DNA of 64,000 bases from the NCBI GenBank assembly GCA_965249175.1, contig OZ252227.1:620001-684000 (forward strand). Reading direction: 5' to 3'. The notes beneath the pieces were generated by a model, which was not told the DNA's origin, made no database searches, and saw only the letters and a program-made list of their open reading frames with translations. Below, piece after piece: positions 63,504-64,000 of the stretch (position 1 is the first letter of the stretch; the number at the start of each line of letters is the position of its first letter). This stretch comes from CAZYFH01 sp965249175. Its GTDB lineage: Bacteria > Acidobacteriota > Vicinamibacteria > Vicinamibacterales > UBA8438. A program made the translations under genes and the position numbers.

Positions 63504-64000
63504 ATGGCGGCGACGTATATCCTCGGCATCTCGGCTTTCTACCACGACTCCGCGGCTTGCCTGCTGTGGGACGGGGAGATCCTCGCCGCCGCACAGGAGG
63601 AGCGGTTCTCACGCAAGAAACACGACCATCGGTTCCCGCGTCATGCCGTGGCCTACTGCCTGTCTGAAGCCGGGATCACTCCAGGTGATCTGAGATTCGT
63701 CGCCTTCTACGACAAGCCATGGCTGAAGTTCGAGCGGTTGCTCGAGACCTACTTGGCGTTCGCGCCGGCCGGCTTGCCGTCCTTCATGAAGGCCATGCCG
63801 CTGTGGCTCAAGGAGAAGCTCTGGATGGGCGACATGGTGAAGGCTGCCGTCGGCTTCGATGGCGAGCTGCTGTTTCCCGAACACCACCAGTCTCATGCCG
63901 CTTCCGCGTTCTTCCCGTCGCCCTATCAGCGCGCAGCGGTCCTCACGATCGACGGGGTTGGGGAGTGGGCGACCGCGTCATGGGGGACTGGACGAGACAA
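63504..64000 (+). CDS. Carbamoyltransferase (NodU/CmcH family), 5-prime part
   Basis: The frame starts at ATG 63504 (MAATYILGISAFYHDSAACL) and runs off the window end without a stop. The first ~165 residues show the YrdC/Kae1-like ASKHA fold start, EERFSRKKHDHRFPRHAVAY near residue 38, the metal/substrate histidines HHQSHAASAFFPSPY near 130 and VLTIDGVGEWATASWG near 150. NodU/CmcH enzymes carbamoylate hydroxyl groups of antibiotics, Nod factors or surface sugars. The acceptor is unknown. It is divergent from the membrane-anchored hypothetical gene. Confidence 0.88.
   Translation, partial: MAATYILGISAFYHDSAACLLWDGEILAAAQEERFSRKKHDHRFPRHAVAYCLSEAGITPGDLRFVAFYDKPWLKFERLLETYLAFAPAGLPSFMKAMPLWLKEKLWMGDMVKAAVGFDGELLFPEHHQSHAASAFFPSPYQRAAVLTIDGVGEWATASWGTGRD

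Overview
The window is a high-G+C bacterial chromosome segment, densely packed with genes on both strands. There is no rRNA, tRNA or CRISPR array that I can see. The gene set includes a TatT-type TRAP transporter, a Glk-type glucokinase, a BRCT-MerR-TPR fusion, paired PYROXD2-like oxidoreductases, a three-gene succinate dehydrogenase, kinase/FHA genes and Big_2/BACON-like debris. This would fit an Acidobacteriota genome, perhaps Vicinamibacteria-like. That placement is inference from gene content only.

Layout. 0-11 kb: polysaccharide deacetylase, calcineurin-like phosphatase, glucokinase, BRCT/MerR/TPR protein, a large acyl-ligase/ACP/acyltransferase fusion, a threonine-dehydratase-like enzyme, and a vapB-vapC-cca operon. 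11-14 kb is accessory: a SUMF1-like protein, a multiply frameshifted secreted Big_2/BACON pseudogene and a second toxin-antitoxin pair. 14.8-18.6 kb: tatT-dctP-dctQM TRAP operon. 18.7-26.3 kb: TolB-like lipoprotein, M20 peptidase, proline dehydrogenase, PlsB-like acyltransferase, glycine-zipper protein, Na/Pi symporter with PhoU-like partner. 27-32.4 kb: amino-acid catabolism (glycine-oxidase-like enzyme, MerR regulator, D-threonine aldolase/D-serine dehydratase-like enzyme, P5C dehydrogenase) and a 1-Cys peroxiredoxin. 32.5-35.7 kb: two adjacent FAD oxidoreductases. 36-39.5 kb: sdhC-sdhA-sdhB. 39.5-46 kb: porin, GAMT-like methyltransferase, SSS symporter with a small membrane partner, DUF6282-like protein and a complete insertion sequence. 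46-51.8 kb: membrane peptidase, HD-GYP protein, nitroreductase, Smr, QueF, HU, and a broken response-regulator/histidine-kinase locus. 52-55.5 kb: E2 acyltransferase, lipB, an MDH-like protein and an SDR. 55.5-64 kb: pseudokinase plus FHA, a frameshifted alpha/beta hydrolase, ygfZ, short mutY, PduO-type adenosyltransferase, a twice-frameshifted hypothetical gene and the 5-prime part of a NodU/CmcH carbamoyltransferase.

The most unusual signal is not a protein. Four intergenic palindromes share one hairpin core (apical hairpins at 35777-35791, 44583-44597, 57930-57944 and 62053-62067). A fifth copy near 40.9 kb has lost its centre. The apical stems differ between copies but stay base-paired through compensatory changes. 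The same core sits inside unrelated outer inverted repeats. One of these (35702-35867) has the ends and CTAG flanks of the resident insertion sequence at 44667-46142, so it looks like a non-autonomous derivative. Several copies lie between convergent genes and supply their stop codons. A second GC-rich REP-like family occurs at 26965, 27060, 47114 and 62115.

At least four loci carry frameshifts or chimeric junctions. Some may be real gene decay. Others, such as one at a C5G5 run near 62.72 kb, may be assembly errors.
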